Shown: one piece after another, positions 37,957-47,427 of the stretch | Position numbering within the stretch: the first letter of the stretch is position 1 | How the letters are laid out: the number at the start of each line of letters is the position of its first letter | Assembly (NCBI RefSeq): GCF_000316665.1 | Contig: NC_019678.1 | Coordinates: 806,001 to 870,000, forward strand | Reading direction: 5' to 3' | From: Rivularia sp. PCC 7116 | Lineage (GTDB): Bacteria > Cyanobacteriota > Cyanobacteriia > Cyanobacteriales > Nostocaceae | DNA length: 64,000 nt | Program-made: the position numbers and the translations under genes | Notes under the pieces: generated by a model | Told to the model about the DNA's origin: nothing | The model's database searches: none | What the model saw: only the letters and a program-made list of their open reading frames with translations

Positions 37957-38096
37957 AAAAATAGACGACAAATAAAGATAAGCTAGAAGAGGTTAGAAGA
38001 GGTAGAAATCTTAAGGGATTGCTGCCTCTTCTCAATCAAACTGGGAAAGAAAGTAAGATAAAAAATTATAGTAATTTTAATGGGGAGAACACTTTT

Positions 38097-39149
38097 ATGG
38101 ATTTAGTTGTACTCCAGAATTGGCTTGATAATGCTTCCTTCCTCGTCCTATTTCTGACGATGCTGATTTATTGGGTGGGAGCAGCTTTCCCCAATATACC
38201 AACATTGGCAGGTTTGGGAACTGCGGGAATGGCGATCGCCAATTTATGTATGGCAACTTTACTTGGTGCAAGGTGGTTGGAAGGTGGGTATTTCCCTCTC
38301 AGCAATTTATATGAATCATTGTTTTTCTTAGCTTGGGGAATCACCACGGTTCATTTAATTGCTGAATACAGCAGTCGCAGCCGTTTGGTAGGAGTTGCCA
38401 CTGCTCCAGTAGCAATGGGAATTACAGCTTTTGCAGCTTTGACACTTCCTTCAGAAATGCAGGTTTCCGAACCATTAGTACCGGCACTCAAATCAAACTG
38501 GTTGATGATGCATGTCAGCGTGATGATGTTGAGTTATTCAGCTTTGATGGTAGGTTCTTTAGTAGCTGTAGCATTTCTGATAGTTACAAAAGGTCAACAA
38601 GTGCAGCTACAAGGTAGTTCGGTTGGTAACGGTGGCTATCGTAGCAACGGTTATCGTTTACATAAGGCTGGTGAATTAGTTACCGAACCCAATGCATTTG
38701 CTTTTGAAAACAACGGTTTTTCTCCCGTTCAAAGCAACAGTAACGGTAAAAGTGCCACAGCAGTTGCAAGGCGGATAGAAACTTCTCAAAACGTAGAAAA
38801 TTCAGGAGAACCCCTTTCCCCACAACGGTTGAGTCTTGCTGAAACCTTAGATAATATCAGTTACCGCATTATTGGATTGGGTTTTCCCCTCTTGACAATT
38901 GGTATTATTGCTGGGGCAGTTTGGGCGAATGAAGCATGGGGTTCTTACTGGAGTTGGGACCCCAAAGAAACCTGGGCTTTGATTTGCTGGTTGGTATTTG
39001 CAGCTTATCTACACGCTCGGATTACTCGCGGTTGGCAAGGTCGTCGTCCGGCAATTTTAGCGGCTACCGGCTTTGTTGCGGTTTGGGTTTGTTATTTAGG
39101 TGTGAATCTGTTGGGTAAGGGTTTGCACTCTTATGGGTGGTTTTTCTAG
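38097..39149 (+). CDS. ccsA: Cytochrome c biogenesis protein CcsA (CcsB in TIGR naming)
   Basis: Membrane protein that delivers and ligates haem to apocytochromes c on the p-side of thylakoid and cytoplasmic membranes (system II). The 350-aa product starts [18 protein letters not shown] and has about eight helices; the haem-binding WWD signature [18 protein letters not shown] is near residue 280. A hydrophilic loop of about 75 residues rich in Asn/Ser ([16 protein letters not shown] region) interrupts the core, as in other filamentous cyanobacteria. ATG 38097 follows tggggagaac; the frame is open upstream but family alignment supports this start. Confidence 0.94.
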   Translation: MDLVVLQNWLDNASFLVLFLTMLIYWVGAAFPNIPTLAGLGTAGMAIANLCMATLLGARWLEGGYFPLSNLYESLFFLAWGITTVHLIAEYSSRSRLVGVATAPVAMGITAFAALTLPSEMQVSEPLVPALKSNWLMMHVSVMMLSYSALMVGSLVAVAFLIVTKGQQVQLQGSSVGNGGYRSNGYRLHKAGELVTEPNAFAFENNGFSPVQSNSNGKSATAVARRIETSQNVENSGEPLSPQRLSLAETLDNISYRIIGLGFPLLTIGIIAGAVWANEAWGSYWSWDPKETWALICWLVFAAYLHARITRGWQGRRPAILAATGFVAVWVCYLGVNLLGKGLHSYGWFF

Positions 39150-39220
39150 ATTAATTTTTCATAGTTCCCTCAGACTGTAAGTCTGGGGCTACATTTACGA
39201 AGCCCGACGACCTGGGCTTT

Positions 39221-39258
39221 AAAAAACTCTTTTCCACTGGTTGGGAAGGAGTTTTTTT
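39221..39258 (+). terminator. Terminator of ccsA
   Basis: aaaaaactcttttcc pairs with gggaaggagttttttt; the 3' arm ends in the T-run. Preceded by a repeat fragment (39168-39220, cagactgtaagtctggggct) of the dispersed type also seen near 45200. Confidence 0.8.
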
Positions 39259-39421
39259 AATAGAAGTTAAAGAAGAACATTGTAGGTTGTGTTGAAGGTC
39301 GTGTAAGCGGAGCTTTCTCGTAGAGTAACCCAACATTATGAAGACTGAAGATTGCTAAAAGAAATATCCCCCAGGAACTTCTGAAGGGACATGATAATAA
39401 AGATAAAAATAAATAGTATTG

Positions 39422-39871
39422 TTATCCTTTATTTTTAATAATCATTGCATCAATTATCATTTTGGCTTTCTGTTCTGGAATATCTAAGTAAGAGTAGAGA
39501 TACTGTAAAAGGTCTTCTTCTTCTTCAGTTACTTCACCATCCGCTAAAACTAAATCGGTTGCTACAGCAAAAGCTGTATCGTGTAAATGATGAGGCAATG
39601 AAGCAATCGCGTTTTTTAATAAAGTATCACTTCCATGACGCTTGGTAATTCCGCACAATTTATCAAACAATCTTCCCATAACATCACCCGAATAGCTTCG
39701 GAACAATTCCATCCGATTCAAGGAAGCTATCATTACCTCAGTCTCGTCATCTGATAAATAACCATCAGCTGCTACTGTAGCTAGGGCAATGGCTGCAAAT
39801 GCTTCTGCGGGACTAAAAGAAACACCTTTCTGTTGAGTACGAGTAGTAGATAAACCGCTAAATAAACCCAT
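39422..39871 (-). CDS. TerB-like tellurite resistance family protein
   Basis: 149-aa helical protein with two internally similar halves, each bearing an acidic metal-binding motif: AADGYLSDDETEVM and LADGEVTEEEEDLL. This is the TerB fold. Such proteins are usually associated with stress or metal sensing, not necessarily tellurite. Start ATG 39871. Single gene between ccsA (convergent) and the restriction-modification pair (divergent). Confidence 0.85.
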   Translation of the reverse strand: MGLFSGLSTTRTQQKGVSFSPAEAFAAIALATVAADGYLSDDETEVMIASLNRMELFRSYSGDVMGRLFDKLCGITKRHGSDTLLKNAIASLPHHLHDTAFAVATDLVLADGEVTEEEEDLLQYLYSYLDIPEQKAKMIIDAMIIKNKG

Positions 39872-40041
39872 ATCAAATATTTTTTAATTCTTACATATAC
39901 AAGTTGACATATTTTTTATACATTGAGATCAGTTTTATTACCTTGAATTAAAGTATTTTTTTTACTACTGGATAAAACCTTTTCATAAGTAGCATCAGTA
40001 CCGATAATTAGATAATTTTAAACAGTAACAGGAATTATCTA

Positions 40042-40704
40042 ATGACCGAATTAACACTTACCAACTTCAAAATTGCCTCAGCGCTATTTATTAGACAAAT
40101 CAGCGGGACACCAATTCCAGATTTATTTGGCTCTACCGATGGTAAAGCTGTTGGTACTTATGTTGAGCAAGCATTTAACCATTATCTAAGAGCTACCTAT
40201 GACTATATTCCGGGCAATGCTGCGAGCGGTATTGATTTTCCTGACTTAAATGTAGATTTAAAAGTAACTTCAATTCGTCAACCCCAATCATCTTCTCCTT
40301 TTCGAGATGCGAGTCAAAAAGTGTATGGTTTGGGTTATCATCTGCTGGTGTTTACCTACGAAAAATCTGACGACAGCACAACACAAACAGCGCGTTTAAA
40401 TTTTCGAGATGCAATTTTTGTAGCGCGGGAAAAGACAGGAGATTATCAAACAACTTACGGTTTAATCGGAATTTTAAATCGTAACGGCAATAAAGATGAT
40501 ATTGTTGCTTATCTAGAGGAGCGAAATTTACCTTTAGACGAAATTGGACGCGATTTACTTGCGGATAGAATCTTGCAAAATCCTCCTCAACTTGGATATC
40601 TTACAATATCAAATGCATTGCAATGGCGGCTTCAATATCGTCGAATTATTGATATAGCTAATTCAAAAACAGATATAGGAGTAGAAAACCTGCTTGAAAG
40701 CTGA
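40042..40704 (+). CDS. Putative type II restriction endonuclease
   Basis: 220-aa protein of PD-(D/E)XK character: GIDFPDLNVDLKVTSIRQPQ holds Asp65/Asp68, then Asp72-x-Lys74, the usual nuclease metal centre in compact form. It is followed with an 11-base overlap by an adenine-type DNA methyltransferase gene, which together gives the standard organisation of a restriction-modification pair. Specificity cannot be predicted. Start ATG 40042. No recognisable family name beyond this; the pairing is the strongest evidence for function. Confidence 0.75.
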   Translation: MTELTLTNFKIASALFIRQISGTPIPDLFGSTDGKAVGTYVEQAFNHYLRATYDYIPGNAASGIDFPDLNVDLKVTSIRQPQSSSPFRDASQKVYGLGYHLLVFTYEKSDDSTTQTARLNFRDAIFVAREKTGDYQTTYGLIGILNRNGNKDDIVAYLEERNLPLDEIGRDLLADRILQNPPQLGYLTISNALQWRLQYRRIIDIANSKTDIGVENLLES

Positions 40705-42292
40705 ACTTGGTGATTTTCAAACCCCTCCTGCATTAGTAGCAGAAATATTAAACTGTCTAAGTAAAAGTAATAAGTATTGGGAAAGAGTTTTAGAACCAAC
40801 TTGTGGAGAAGGAAATTTTATTTCTGGTTTATTAGCACTTGATAAACCTCCGAAAGAAATTCAAGGGATTGAATTGGAGAAAGAACATTTTCAAGCTACA
40901 AAAAGCATTTATCAAAATGCTGATTCAACTCGTGTTGTGATTCAGCAAGCAAAAATATTTGATTTAGATTTCCGTCAAAGTTTGAAATGGAGTACAGAAG
41001 GTAATTTACTGGTTATAGGTAATCCTCCTTGGGTAACAAATTCTCAACTTGGAAGCTTGGGAAGTAGTAATCTGCCAATTAAAACAAATTTTAAAGGCTT
41101 AAAAGGAATTGAAGCTTTAACTGGAAGTTCCAACTTTGATATTACAGAATACATTTGGATAAAGCTGATTAAAGAACTTGTTTTTGAAAAACCAACTATT
41201 GCATTACTTTGTAAAACTTCTGTAGCGCGTAAGGTTTTGCAATTCGCTTTTGATACTCAATTAAAAATTAGCAATGCTTCCATTAGATTGATTGATGCTA
41301 AAAAATGGTTTAAAGCTTCTGTAAGTGCTTGTTTATTTTGTTTAGATGTTGGTGCGGATGAACCGAATTATCAAGTTAATGTTTATTCTAATTTATCAGC
41401 AAGCGAACCAGAATCAACTATTGGAATTATTGATAATAAATTAGTTGCAGATGTTAAAGCTTATCGAAAATCAGCTTTTCTGAATGGAAAAAGTTCTTTA
41501 ACCTGGCGACAAGGCTTAAAACACGATGCAGCATCTGTAATGGAACTTACCTGTATTTCAGAAGGAGTTTTTCAAAATAAATTTAAGGAAATAGTTAATA
41601 TTGAATCGGATTATATTTACCCTTTACTAAAATCTACCGATTTATTTCACGGAAAAATAGAACCAAAGCGAGGTGTGATAGTCACTCAAAAGAAGATTGG
41701 TGAAGATACATATATTTTGCAGCAATCAGCGCCACGACTTTGGCAATACCTTAAAAGTCATTCTGAAAAATTTAATCAAAGAAAATCGTCTATTTACAAA
41801 AATAAACCGCCGTTTTCTATATTTGGAATTGGTGATTACTCTTTTTCTCTTTATAAAGTCGCTATTTCTGGTTTACACAAGCAACCAAGATTTAGAATTG
41901 TTCATCCAATAAATAATCGTCCGGTAATGCTTGATGATACTTGTTATTTTATTTCGTGTGACTCTATTGAAGAAGCAATTCTTTTAGGTTGCTTATTTAA
42001 TAGTGAAGTATGTTTAGATTTTATAAAATCAATAACTTTTTTAGATGCAAAAAGACCAATTACAAAAAAATTGCTTCAATCTATAAATTTGGATGCTTTA
42101 CTAAATAGTATTCCGCAAAAACAATTAATAAAACAAGCAACTTCGGAATATCAACGCTTTAAAGCATATTCAGATAAAAAAATAGGATGGTTATCAACTT
42201 TAAAATTGCTATCCAAAAATATTTCTACAGCGAGTGAGTCAGTAAGATGCTCATCTCAAAGCAATAACAGACAACTCACCTTGAACCTATAA
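40694..42292 (+). CDS. Type II DNA adenine methyltransferase
   Basis: 532-aa class I methyltransferase. DFQTPPALVAEIL (7-19) is the typical opening of N6-adenine enzymes; motif I is LEPTCGEGNFISGL (33-46) and motif IV is NPPW (110-113). The C-terminal 250 residues would hold target recognition. Start TTG 40694 overlaps the end of the endonuclease gene and keeps the DFQTPP block; no better start exists. Both genes run in one direction and have lower GC than neighbours by eye, consistent with horizontal gain. Its end runs directly into a heptamer repeat tract. Confidence 0.85.
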   Translation: MKAELGDFQTPPALVAEILNCLSKSNKYWERVLEPTCGEGNFISGLLALDKPPKEIQGIELEKEHFQATKSIYQNADSTRVVIQQAKIFDLDFRQSLKWSTEGNLLVIGNPPWVTNSQLGSLGSSNLPIKTNFKGLKGIEALTGSSNFDITEYIWIKLIKELVFEKPTIALLCKTSVARKVLQFAFDTQLKISNASIRLIDAKKWFKASVSACLFCLDVGADEPNYQVNVYSNLSASEPESTIGIIDNKLVADVKAYRKSAFLNGKSSLTWRQGLKHDAASVMELTCISEGVFQNKFKEIVNIESDYIYPLLKSTDLFHGKIEPKRGVIVTQKKIGEDTYILQQSAPRLWQYLKSHSEKFNQRKSSIYKNKPPFSIFGIGDYSFSLYKVAISGLHKQPRFRIVHPINNRPVMLDDTCYFISCDSIEEAILLGCLFNSEVCLDFIKSITFLDAKRPITKKLLQSINLDALLNSIPQKQLIKQATSEYQRFKAYSDKKIGWLSTLKLLSKNISTASESVRCSSQSNNRQLTLNL

Positions 42293-42317
42293 CCTATAAC
42301 CTTTAACCTCTAACCTC
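42276..42317. repeat. Heptamer repeats at the methyltransferase end
   Basis: Tandem acctata/acctttaa-type units beginning inside the last codons of the methyltransferase gene and running to the start of the converging gene's end. Confidence 0.75.
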
Positions 42318-43440
42318 ACAAAACCATCTCCTTCACCATTTCAGCAGTTGCAGGAGCTAACAAAACCCCATTTCGATAATGAGCGCTAGCCAAAATTACG
42401 TTGTCATATCCCGGTAGTTTCTCAATCACTGGAGCGGGACGACCTTCAGGACGAGGACGTAAACCACTCCAGGTGCGGATTACATCAGCTTTCGCTAACT
42501 CCGGACAAGTTGCGATCGCGCCTTTCAAGCTATTATCTAAAAGTTCTTTGTCGGCTGATAATTCACCATCATCTTGGGAAAATTCTACCGTGGCACCTAC
42601 CCAATAATCTGTGGTTGGATAAACACCCGCACCACAAGGAACTATATATGTATCGTTACAGGTAATTGCTGGTTGAAATTCGGATTTTGCTAAAGGATGC
42701 CCCAAACGTAAATGAATTGCTTGTCCCAATACCGGACGAATATCAACTTTTTGATTTAATTGTTCGGTTAAAAGTGATGAACCCAATCCCGCAGAAATGA
42801 TAAATGTATCTGCTGCAATTACACCTTCTGTTGTTTCTAATTCTCTAGTACTAGAGTTTTCACGATCGGATGATGACTTCATTCCCAATACATTTACACC
42901 AAATCTGAAATTCACACCATTTTGTTGTGCTGCTTCTACCAAAGCTAATGTAAATGCTGTTGGATCTAATTGCCTATCTTGCGGAGAATGAATTGCTCCT
43001 ATATATTCACGTGAACTTACATCTACCTGGGGACAGATTTTACTAAGTTGAGCCTTATCTAAAATTTCTAATTGCCAACCTTGATTTTGACGAGTTTGTT
43101 TGAGTTTTTCCCAGAACGGTAAATCATCTGCTGTTACTTGAGGAGATGGTAGCAACATTAAAATTCCTTGACGATTGAAGGGAATTTTTTTATTTGTTAT
43201 CGCTTCTAATTCTGGAATTAAAGTTCCATAACGTTGGACACTTGTTTGTCGCATCCGCCAAGCTTTGCCCTTTACCTTGTGGCTGATAATGCCCATCAAA
43301 ACACCCAAAGCTGCACCTGTAGCAGCTTGTGCCGGGGGTTGTTTGTCAACAACTGTAATTTTTAACCCTTCAATTAAACTTAGTTCGTAAGCTAAAGTTG
43401 CTCCAATAATACCGCAACCGACAATAACTATATGATTCAT
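42316..43440 (-). CDS. FAD-dependent amine/glycine oxidase-like protein
   Basis: 374-aa DAO-superfamily flavoprotein. N-terminal dinucleotide-binding IVIVGCGIIGATLAYEL (3-19), Glu/Asp substitution site VVDKQ, and the C-terminal RTWSGLRPRPEGRPAPVIEK with HYRNGVLLAPATAEMV, characteristic of ThiO/DadA-type oxidases. Glycine oxidase in thiamine synthesis or D-amino-acid oxidation are the likely roles; in cyanobacteria ThiO is often fused to ThiG, and it is not here, so I leave the symbol empty. Start ATG 43440, next to a palindromic repeat. Confidence 0.85.
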   Translation of the reverse strand: MNHIVIVGCGIIGATLAYELSLIEGLKITVVDKQPPAQAATGAALGVLMGIISHKVKGKAWRMRQTSVQRYGTLIPELEAITNKKIPFNRQGILMLLPSPQVTADDLPFWEKLKQTRQNQGWQLEILDKAQLSKICPQVDVSSREYIGAIHSPQDRQLDPTAFTLALVEAAQQNGVNFRFGVNVLGMKSSSDRENSSTRELETTEGVIAADTFIISAGLGSSLLTEQLNQKVDIRPVLGQAIHLRLGHPLAKSEFQPAITCNDTYIVPCGAGVYPTTDYWVGATVEFSQDDGELSADKELLDNSLKGAIATCPELAKADVIRTWSGLRPRPEGRPAPVIEKLPGYDNVILASAHYRNGVLLAPATAEMVKEMVL

Positions 43441-43449
43441 AAATTAATG

Positions 43450-43476
43450 TAGAGACGCTGCCATGCAACGTCTCTA
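43450..43476. repeat. tagagacg palindromic repeat, copy 2
   Basis: tagagacg and cgtctcta arms flank ctgccatgcaa. Lies just upstream of the oxidase start codon, so it could form a leader hairpin there. Related to copies at 26274 and 61159. Confidence 0.75.
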
Positions 43477-43540
43477 AAAATACAACGTTAGATTTTAAGC
43501 GTTAAATCTCAACTAAATTGTTCGTCGGTGACAAAAGTCT

Positions 43541-44005
43541 TTAAGCTTCATCAGATACAGACTTCGCAGGGATTAAATCCAAAAATTGGTTAATATCAGC
43601 AAAAGCCGCATCATAAGCAGACAAAGCTTGGCTGGAATTACGTTCATCAGCAGCTTGGTCAATTTTGACGAGATTGTTGAACATGTCTCGTACAATTTTA
43701 CGCGCTTGCTTTTGTTGTTCTGGCACAAGGTTAGAAACAATAAAGTTCATATTTAACCTTGCTTCTGCCATAGGACCATGTATAAAAGTTCCTACATCTA
43801 TCCAATCTCTGTTTTGAATAAGTTTTTGCAACTCAGAACCGCGCTCTTGTACTGCAACTATTTCTGGTACGTATTCCTGGATTTTCTCTATTTGTGATGG
43901 AGTATAGCTTGGAGGTGCTACAGCGACATTAGGGCCACCGCAACTGAAAAGTAATGTAGCTAAAGATATTAGTATTAACGAAAAAAGGGGGCGTAGACGC
44001 GACAT
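43541..44005 (-). CDS. psbQ: Photosystem II protein PsbQ (CyanoQ)
   Basis: 154-aa lipoprotein of the lumenal side of photosystem II that helps stabilise the oxygen-evolving complex. Lipobox LLFSCGG puts acylated Cys at 22; the rest is the four-helix PsbQ domain (KIQEYVPEIVAVQERGSEL, IDVGTFIHGPMAEARLNMNF, ARKIVRDMFNNLVKIDQAA). Length agrees with cyanobacterial CyanoQ. Start ATG 44005. Monocistronic. Confidence 0.93.
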   Translation of the reverse strand: MSRLRPLFSLILISLATLLFSCGGPNVAVAPPSYTPSQIEKIQEYVPEIVAVQERGSELQKLIQNRDWIDVGTFIHGPMAEARLNMNFIVSNLVPEQQKQARKIVRDMFNNLVKIDQAADERNSSQALSAYDAAFADINQFLDLIPAKSVSDEA

Positions 44006-44313
44006 AAATCGAACTTATTTATCTGGCAATTGACACAGTAATTTTAGCTTGTAGTGGTCGTTTTTAATTACTCATGACCGATTTATTTTGGCAAATCTTC
44101 CCACAGTAAATGATTTTTGAAGCAGAATAAATATTATATTTGCTGATTTTTTTTAAGTAATTATACTTAAGTAATTATTTCATTTAGTTGCTCAAGTACT
44201 TTCTAATCTGAAACTTTTGTGGAGCAATCCTCCTTTGATGCTGATTTTTTTAGTAAAATATTATATTTTATATAGTTTTATTTACAAATTACACAAAATA
44301 AAATTATTAATCT
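44006..44313. other. Spacer between psbQ and the PARG-type gene
   Basis: AT-rich divergent promoter region; no ORF or repeat recognised. Confidence 0.35.
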
Positions 44314-45177
44314 ATGAGCAAAAATAGAGACAAACGTGCAGCAACTGCCAAGGAAACTATTGATATTTTGGAAAGAGGATTTTATCAAAATCAGCAAGAA
44401 GAAACTATTGATATTCAAGAAAATTTACAAGCTGCAATAAAAAATTCAATTCATTATTCTGAAGAAGATTTTTCATCAGTCTTTTTTAAATTAAGTAACA
44501 AACAAATTAAAGAAAACCAAAATTTAGCTCAATTTGAGATAAACAATGGAACTACTTTGAATGCTGCCAGCAGGTTAGTGAATGAAGAAGGTTTTGCGAA
44601 AGTACTATGTTTGAACTTTGCTTCTGCAAAAAATCCTGGTGGTGGATTTCTTAATGGTAGTCAAGCACAAGAAGAAAGTTTAGCTAGAGCAACCGGGCTT
44701 TATCCTTGTATTTCTCAAATGACGGAAATGTACGAGAAAAATAGGTATAGCGGCTCATGTCTTTATCTAGATGATATGATTTATTCGCCAGAGGTGCCCG
44801 TAATTAGAGGTGATAATGACGAATTACTAGATAAACCATTTTTAATTTCGATTTTAACGGTACCCGGTGTTAACGCTGGTGCTGTAAGAAAAAACGGTAA
44901 AAAGCAAGAAATTAACAAAATTGAAAGTACTATGTTGCAGCGTACAGAAAAACTATTATCAGTTGCAGCAGTAAATGATTACAAAGTATTGGTTTTAGGT
45001 GCTTGGGGATGTGGTGTATTTAAAAATAATCCTCATGATGTCGCAGGATATTTTCACCATCATCTAGTAGAGAATACAAAATTTAGCGGTTTATTTGAAA
45101 AGGTTGTATTTGCTGTTTTGGATAATACTAAGGAAGAAAGTATTGTTGATGCTTTTAGAGAAAGGTTTAATCGATAG
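44314..45177 (+). CDS. Microbial PARG-type macrodomain protein (TIGR02452-like)
   Basis: 287-aa protein. The catalytic loop is NPGGGFLNGSQAQEESLAR (residues 107-125), with the GGG-x6-8-QEE signature of poly(ADP-ribose) glycohydrolases, where the second Glu is catalytic. Further macrodomain pieces are FLISILTVPGVNAGAV and LVLGAWGCGVFKNNPHDVA. Predicted to hydrolyse ADP-ribose polymers or to reverse ADP-ribosylation, or to bind related nucleotides; cytoplasmic. Start ATG 44314 is not preceded by a strong ribosome site but no other start fits. Standalone. Confidence 0.88.
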   Translation: MSKNRDKRAATAKETIDILERGFYQNQQEETIDIQENLQAAIKNSIHYSEEDFSSVFFKLSNKQIKENQNLAQFEINNGTTLNAASRLVNEEGFAKVLCLNFASAKNPGGGFLNGSQAQEESLARATGLYPCISQMTEMYEKNRYSGSCLYLDDMIYSPEVPVIRGDNDELLDKPFLISILTVPGVNAGAVRKNGKKQEINKIESTMLQRTEKLLSVAAVNDYKVLVLGAWGCGVFKNNPHDVAGYFHHHLVENTKFSGLFEKVVFAVLDNTKEESIVDAFRERFNR

Positions 45178-45179
45178 CA

Positions 45180-45356
45180 ATACCCTAGAAGGGTATCGCT
45201 AAATTGACAAAGCCTACCTGCGTAGGCTTGAAGATTCCCAGTCTGCGGAGGCAGGCTTCGTTTCTATAGCCCCAGGCTTCAAGCCTGCGGGCGGTTTCAA
45301 TGCCCAATTACCAATGCCCAATTACCAATGCCCAATGCCCAATTCCCAATTCCCTC
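45180..45356. repeat. Hairpin followed by composite dispersed and heptamer repeat
   Basis: ataccc/gggtat (45180-45196) is a small hairpin after the macrodomain gene. Then aagcctac/gtaggctt (45210-45229) and caggcttcaagcctg (around 45273-45287) belong to a common cyanobacterial palindromic repeat. From 45300 the tract becomes gcccaattaccaat heptamers up to the converging gene's end. Confidence 0.65.
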
Positions 45357-47160
45357 ATTCCAATTTAATCAACTGATATTTTTGCACTTCACCGATAACG
45401 CGGTAAGGTTGCGAGATTTGAGCGGCTTGTTTTTCGCGTATCCAAGCATAGCTCGGAGAAGTAATTTGGGAAATTTCCTTCACTCGTTTGCCGTGTTTCG
45501 GGGTATAGAAATTTATCAAAACCCCAGTTTTTCCACCAACATTAACGAAATTTATGGGATTATTTTGCAGCGTTTGACTAATTTCAGGTTTTTGTAAAAA
45601 TGCTTGAAAATCAGGATTATAGTTGCTTAGCAAACCCAGACTACCAGTTACTGCTAAGCTCAACCAGCTAGAAATCAACCAAACCCCTATCCAATAACGT
45701 GCAGTAATTAAATTTTTACCTAAACGACAGCGAGCAATCCAAACTAAAGGTAAAGTTAGCCAACATAAGCCCAATACTAAACCAACAATTGCGTAATTAC
45801 GGATTTCTCCATCACTGTCGCTGATAAAGAAAACAACCGTACCCGCTAACAACAGTAGAATTCCTAAAGTACCAAAGACATAGTTTAAAGTTTGCAGAAT
45901 CAGATTTGACGATAAATATAAAGGCGAAAAATCAACTTTAGAAAATAAAGCTGTATTTTGTATCTTGAATTGCTTTGTTGGTTTATCCCAAATCTTTCCC
46001 AACCAATTCAACCCAATCGCAGCCAGAAAAGCAATAAAAGGATATAAACACAGACTGTAGTGAGACAAGCGAGTTGAAAAAGTAGTGAGTTCAATCAATA
46101 AAATCAGCGGAAAAAATATTAATATTGAAAAATCTCTCGAATATTTAAATTGACTTGCATATTGCACTTTTATTAAAAATTGCAGACTCTGCTTCCAAAT
46201 TCTATTTTTCAAGCTCAATCGGGAAGGCAGATTCTTTTTTTTATAATCTTCTTGATTTTTATAGTTGAATTTAACTAAAAATTTATGAATTAATAAACCC
46301 GCACCTAAAAAGCTAAACAACGACCAAGGAAAAGCTAAAATAAATACATTCCAAAAATAATAAGCCCAATTATTATTGCGACGTTCGCTTGAACTCAGTT
46401 TAGTCACAAAATTTATGAGTTCTGCGAAGCTATCACCACCAAACCGTAAAGAACTTAGTCTTAGCCAGAATACAGTAGGTGCCAAACCCAAAATAAATCC
46501 TAGATACAACATTGGATTTGCTAAATGTCTGTGGCGGCGATGCTGCAATATTAAATAAGGCGATAAAGCCACTATCGGCAAAAAAATCATAAAGCTTCTA
46601 AATAAGAAGCCCAGAGAAAAACTTAATCCAGTAATTAAACCCCATATATAACGATATTTGGAATTTAATTCCGATTTTAATAAAGACCAAATTCCTAACA
46701 ACACCAGAAAAACCATCGCTACATCTGGAGTTCCCAAACGAGAATATTGTAGCCATAAAAACTCTACGCTCAGGATAGCGCTAGCAAGCCAAGCAACCTT
46801 TTTATTTAATAATATTGTGCCAATTTCATATACTAAAAATATACTTAAAATACTACCAATTAGATTTGGTAAACGAACGCTAATTTCACTAATCCCAAAT
46901 AAACTGTAAAAGATAGCAATCAACCAATAAAAACCTGGTGTTTTGTGATGAGGAGTTTCCCAGGGATTTATCCAGTCTCCTGAATCGAACATTAGACGCG
47001 ATCGCCAAGCGTAAAGCCCTTCATCATGAGCCATTAGGCTGTTATTACTTATACCTAATAACAATAACGGCAGCATCCAAACTAATAAACTTAAATAAGA
47101 AAAACCTTTTGAGGTTCTAAACTTTTGTTTAATGATAGAAAACTTTAGTTCGGACAGCAT
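45355..47160 (-). CDS. ArnT/PMT-like glycosyltransferase (GT39 type)
   Basis: 601-aa polytopic membrane protein with roughly a dozen helices. The first extracytoplasmic loop has the dolichyl-phosphate-mannosyltransferase signature MAHDEGLYAWRSRLMFDSGDWINPWETP (acidic catalytic site Asp-Glu) and the next helices begin HKTPGFYWLIAIFYSLFGISEISVRLPNLIGS, a highly conserved pattern in ArnT/PMT. Predicted to transfer a sugar from a polyprenyl-phosphate donor to lipid or protein on the outer leaflet. Start ATG 47160. No arn genes are close, so the acceptor is unknown. Confidence 0.88.
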   Translation of the reverse strand: MLSELKFSIIKQKFRTSKGFSYLSLLVWMLPLLLLGISNNSLMAHDEGLYAWRSRLMFDSGDWINPWETPHHKTPGFYWLIAIFYSLFGISEISVRLPNLIGSILSIFLVYEIGTILLNKKVAWLASAILSVEFLWLQYSRLGTPDVAMVFLVLLGIWSLLKSELNSKYRYIWGLITGLSFSLGFLFRSFMIFLPIVALSPYLILQHRRHRHLANPMLYLGFILGLAPTVFWLRLSSLRFGGDSFAELINFVTKLSSSERRNNNWAYYFWNVFILAFPWSLFSFLGAGLLIHKFLVKFNYKNQEDYKKKNLPSRLSLKNRIWKQSLQFLIKVQYASQFKYSRDFSILIFFPLILLIELTTFSTRLSHYSLCLYPFIAFLAAIGLNWLGKIWDKPTKQFKIQNTALFSKVDFSPLYLSSNLILQTLNYVFGTLGILLLLAGTVVFFISDSDGEIRNYAIVGLVLGLCWLTLPLVWIARCRLGKNLITARYWIGVWLISSWLSLAVTGSLGLLSNYNPDFQAFLQKPEISQTLQNNPINFVNVGGKTGVLINFYTPKHGKRVKEISQITSPSYAWIREKQAAQISQPYRVIGEVQKYQLIKLE

Positions 47161-47257
47161 TTGAGTAATAAAAATTGCAAATGACAGACTTAACTAATTA
47201 ATTGTTAAATCTGGTTTGAAAAATCGTAAATTAGTATACAAAATGTAGCATATTTAG

Positions 47258-47405
47258 ACAGTCACCAGTTACCAGTTACCAGCCAGCTATAGCCATTCAA
47301 AAGGTAAGAGAAGTCTTGGGAGTGCCTTACTCCTTGGTGAAAACAAACGGGTATAAATATCCTCACTGACTGACAACTGATAACTGATAACTGGTCACTG
47401 TTAAC
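47258..47405. repeat. Heptamer repeats before the methyltransferase
   Basis: Two tracts, accagtt-type (47262-47284) and ctgataa-type (47368-47405), in the divergent spacer of 267 bases. Confidence 0.65.
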
Positions 47406-47427
47406 TTATTTAAGGGGAGATTCTATC

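Noticed and set aside
45328-45597. Plus-strand frame beginning MPNAQFPIPSFQFNQ
   Set aside because: Starts in the heptamer repeat and lies opposite the glycosyltransferase gene 3' end, which is well supported.
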